DNA of 64,000 nucleotides from Paenibacillus donghaensis (GTDB taxonomy: Bacteria; Bacillota; Bacilli; Paenibacillales; Paenibacillaceae). Shown piece after piece: positions 63,909 to 64,000 of the stretch. The stretch spans positions 7,502,001 through 7,566,000 of the forward strand of contig NZ_CP021780.1 in NCBI RefSeq assembly GCF_002192415.1, given 5' to 3'. The number at the start of each line of letters is the position of its first letter. Position 1 is the first letter of the stretch. Made by a program: the position numbers and the translations under genes. The notes beneath the pieces were generated by a model. The model searched no databases, was not told the DNA's origin, and worked only from the letters and a program-made list of their open reading frames with translations.

Positions 63909-64000
63909 TCAGCTCTGCAGGAAGTCGCCCATCTGTCCGGGCAATCCCTGCAACGCCTCCAGCCGCAGGCTGTATTCAATATTACGGGACTCCATACTTC
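63909..64000 (-). CDS. 3' end of an unidentified minus-strand gene (partial)
   Basis: Reading inwards from the window edge, a frame of 29 residues (SMESRNIEYSLRLEALQG, then PGQMGDFLQS) ends at a TGA at 63911-63909. The amphipathic helical pattern looks like the C-terminus of a regulator or small helical protein, but no family can be named. The hairpin at 63838 follows it. Confidence 0.5.
   Translation of the reverse strand, partial: SMESRNIEYSLRLEALQGLPGQMGDFLQS

Overview
The window looks like chromosome of a Paenibacillus species (Firmicutes, Bacillales). Pointers are strong AGGAGG-type ribosome binding sites, TTG and GTG starts, a YesM/YesN two-component pair beside an LplB/LplC-type sugar importer, and small Bacillales proteins such as YwbE, YezD and CcdC. 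Most genes look moderately GC-rich. One clearly AT-rich block at about 20.19-28.25 kb stands out as acquired DNA. No rRNA or tRNA gene, intact insertion sequence or CRISPR array was seen.

Layout. 0.3-4.9 kb: a two-component system with a BcrA/LanF-type three-gene ABC exporter, probably for sensing and detoxifying a cell-envelope peptide. 5.0-7.0 kb: a metal-sensing ArsR regulator, the stump of a second ArsR gene before an AHSA1-domain gene, and a DUF421 membrane protein. 7.1-11.9 kb: a minus-strand beta-glucoside locus (bglH, licT, bglP). Each gene has its own promoter, RAT-like antiterminator and terminator, with cre sites on the licT and bglP promoters. 12.1-17.0 kb: a PadR/CPBP pair, then divergent zinc-efflux genes (CDF transporter and P1B-ATPase) with similar operators. 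17.1-20.1 kb: lactate dehydrogenase, an MDR-type reductase and CcdC.

20.2-28.25 kb is the most interesting block. It is a radical-SAM peptide (RiPP, CLI_3235/CcpM class) cassette. It holds a LytTR regulator lacking the phospho-acceptor Asp, an unknown 126-residue protein, an ABC exporter, a 47-residue four-cysteine precursor, an attenuator-like hairpin, a radical SAM/SPASM maturase, a TIGR04066-type protein, an acyl-carrier-like protein lacking the pantetheine Ser, and a subtilisin-like protease with an extra C-terminal domain.

28.6-49 kb is core metabolism: GlsB-like protein, lactonase, a membrane alpha/beta hydrolase, sulfate importer cysP-cysT-cysW-yezD without cysA, Nnr with an in-frame minisatellite, serine dehydratase, YwbE and an HNH nuclease. 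49-61.6 kb is a carbohydrate-use locus: LacI regulator with a perfect palindromic operator, a large glycoside-phosphorylase-like enzyme, an ABC importer and a YesM/YesN pair. The window ends with a histidine phosphatase, an MFS exporter and the tail of a minus-strand gene.

The intergenic DNA is unusually repeat-rich. I see a four-hairpin element at five loci with conserved 50/60/50-bp hairpin spacing, a ~105-bp palindromic element in four copies, a third dispersed repeat that supplies the C-terminus of BglP, and 51-bp and 65-bp tandem arrays. The 65-bp array and one four-hairpin element split the sulfate transporter operon.
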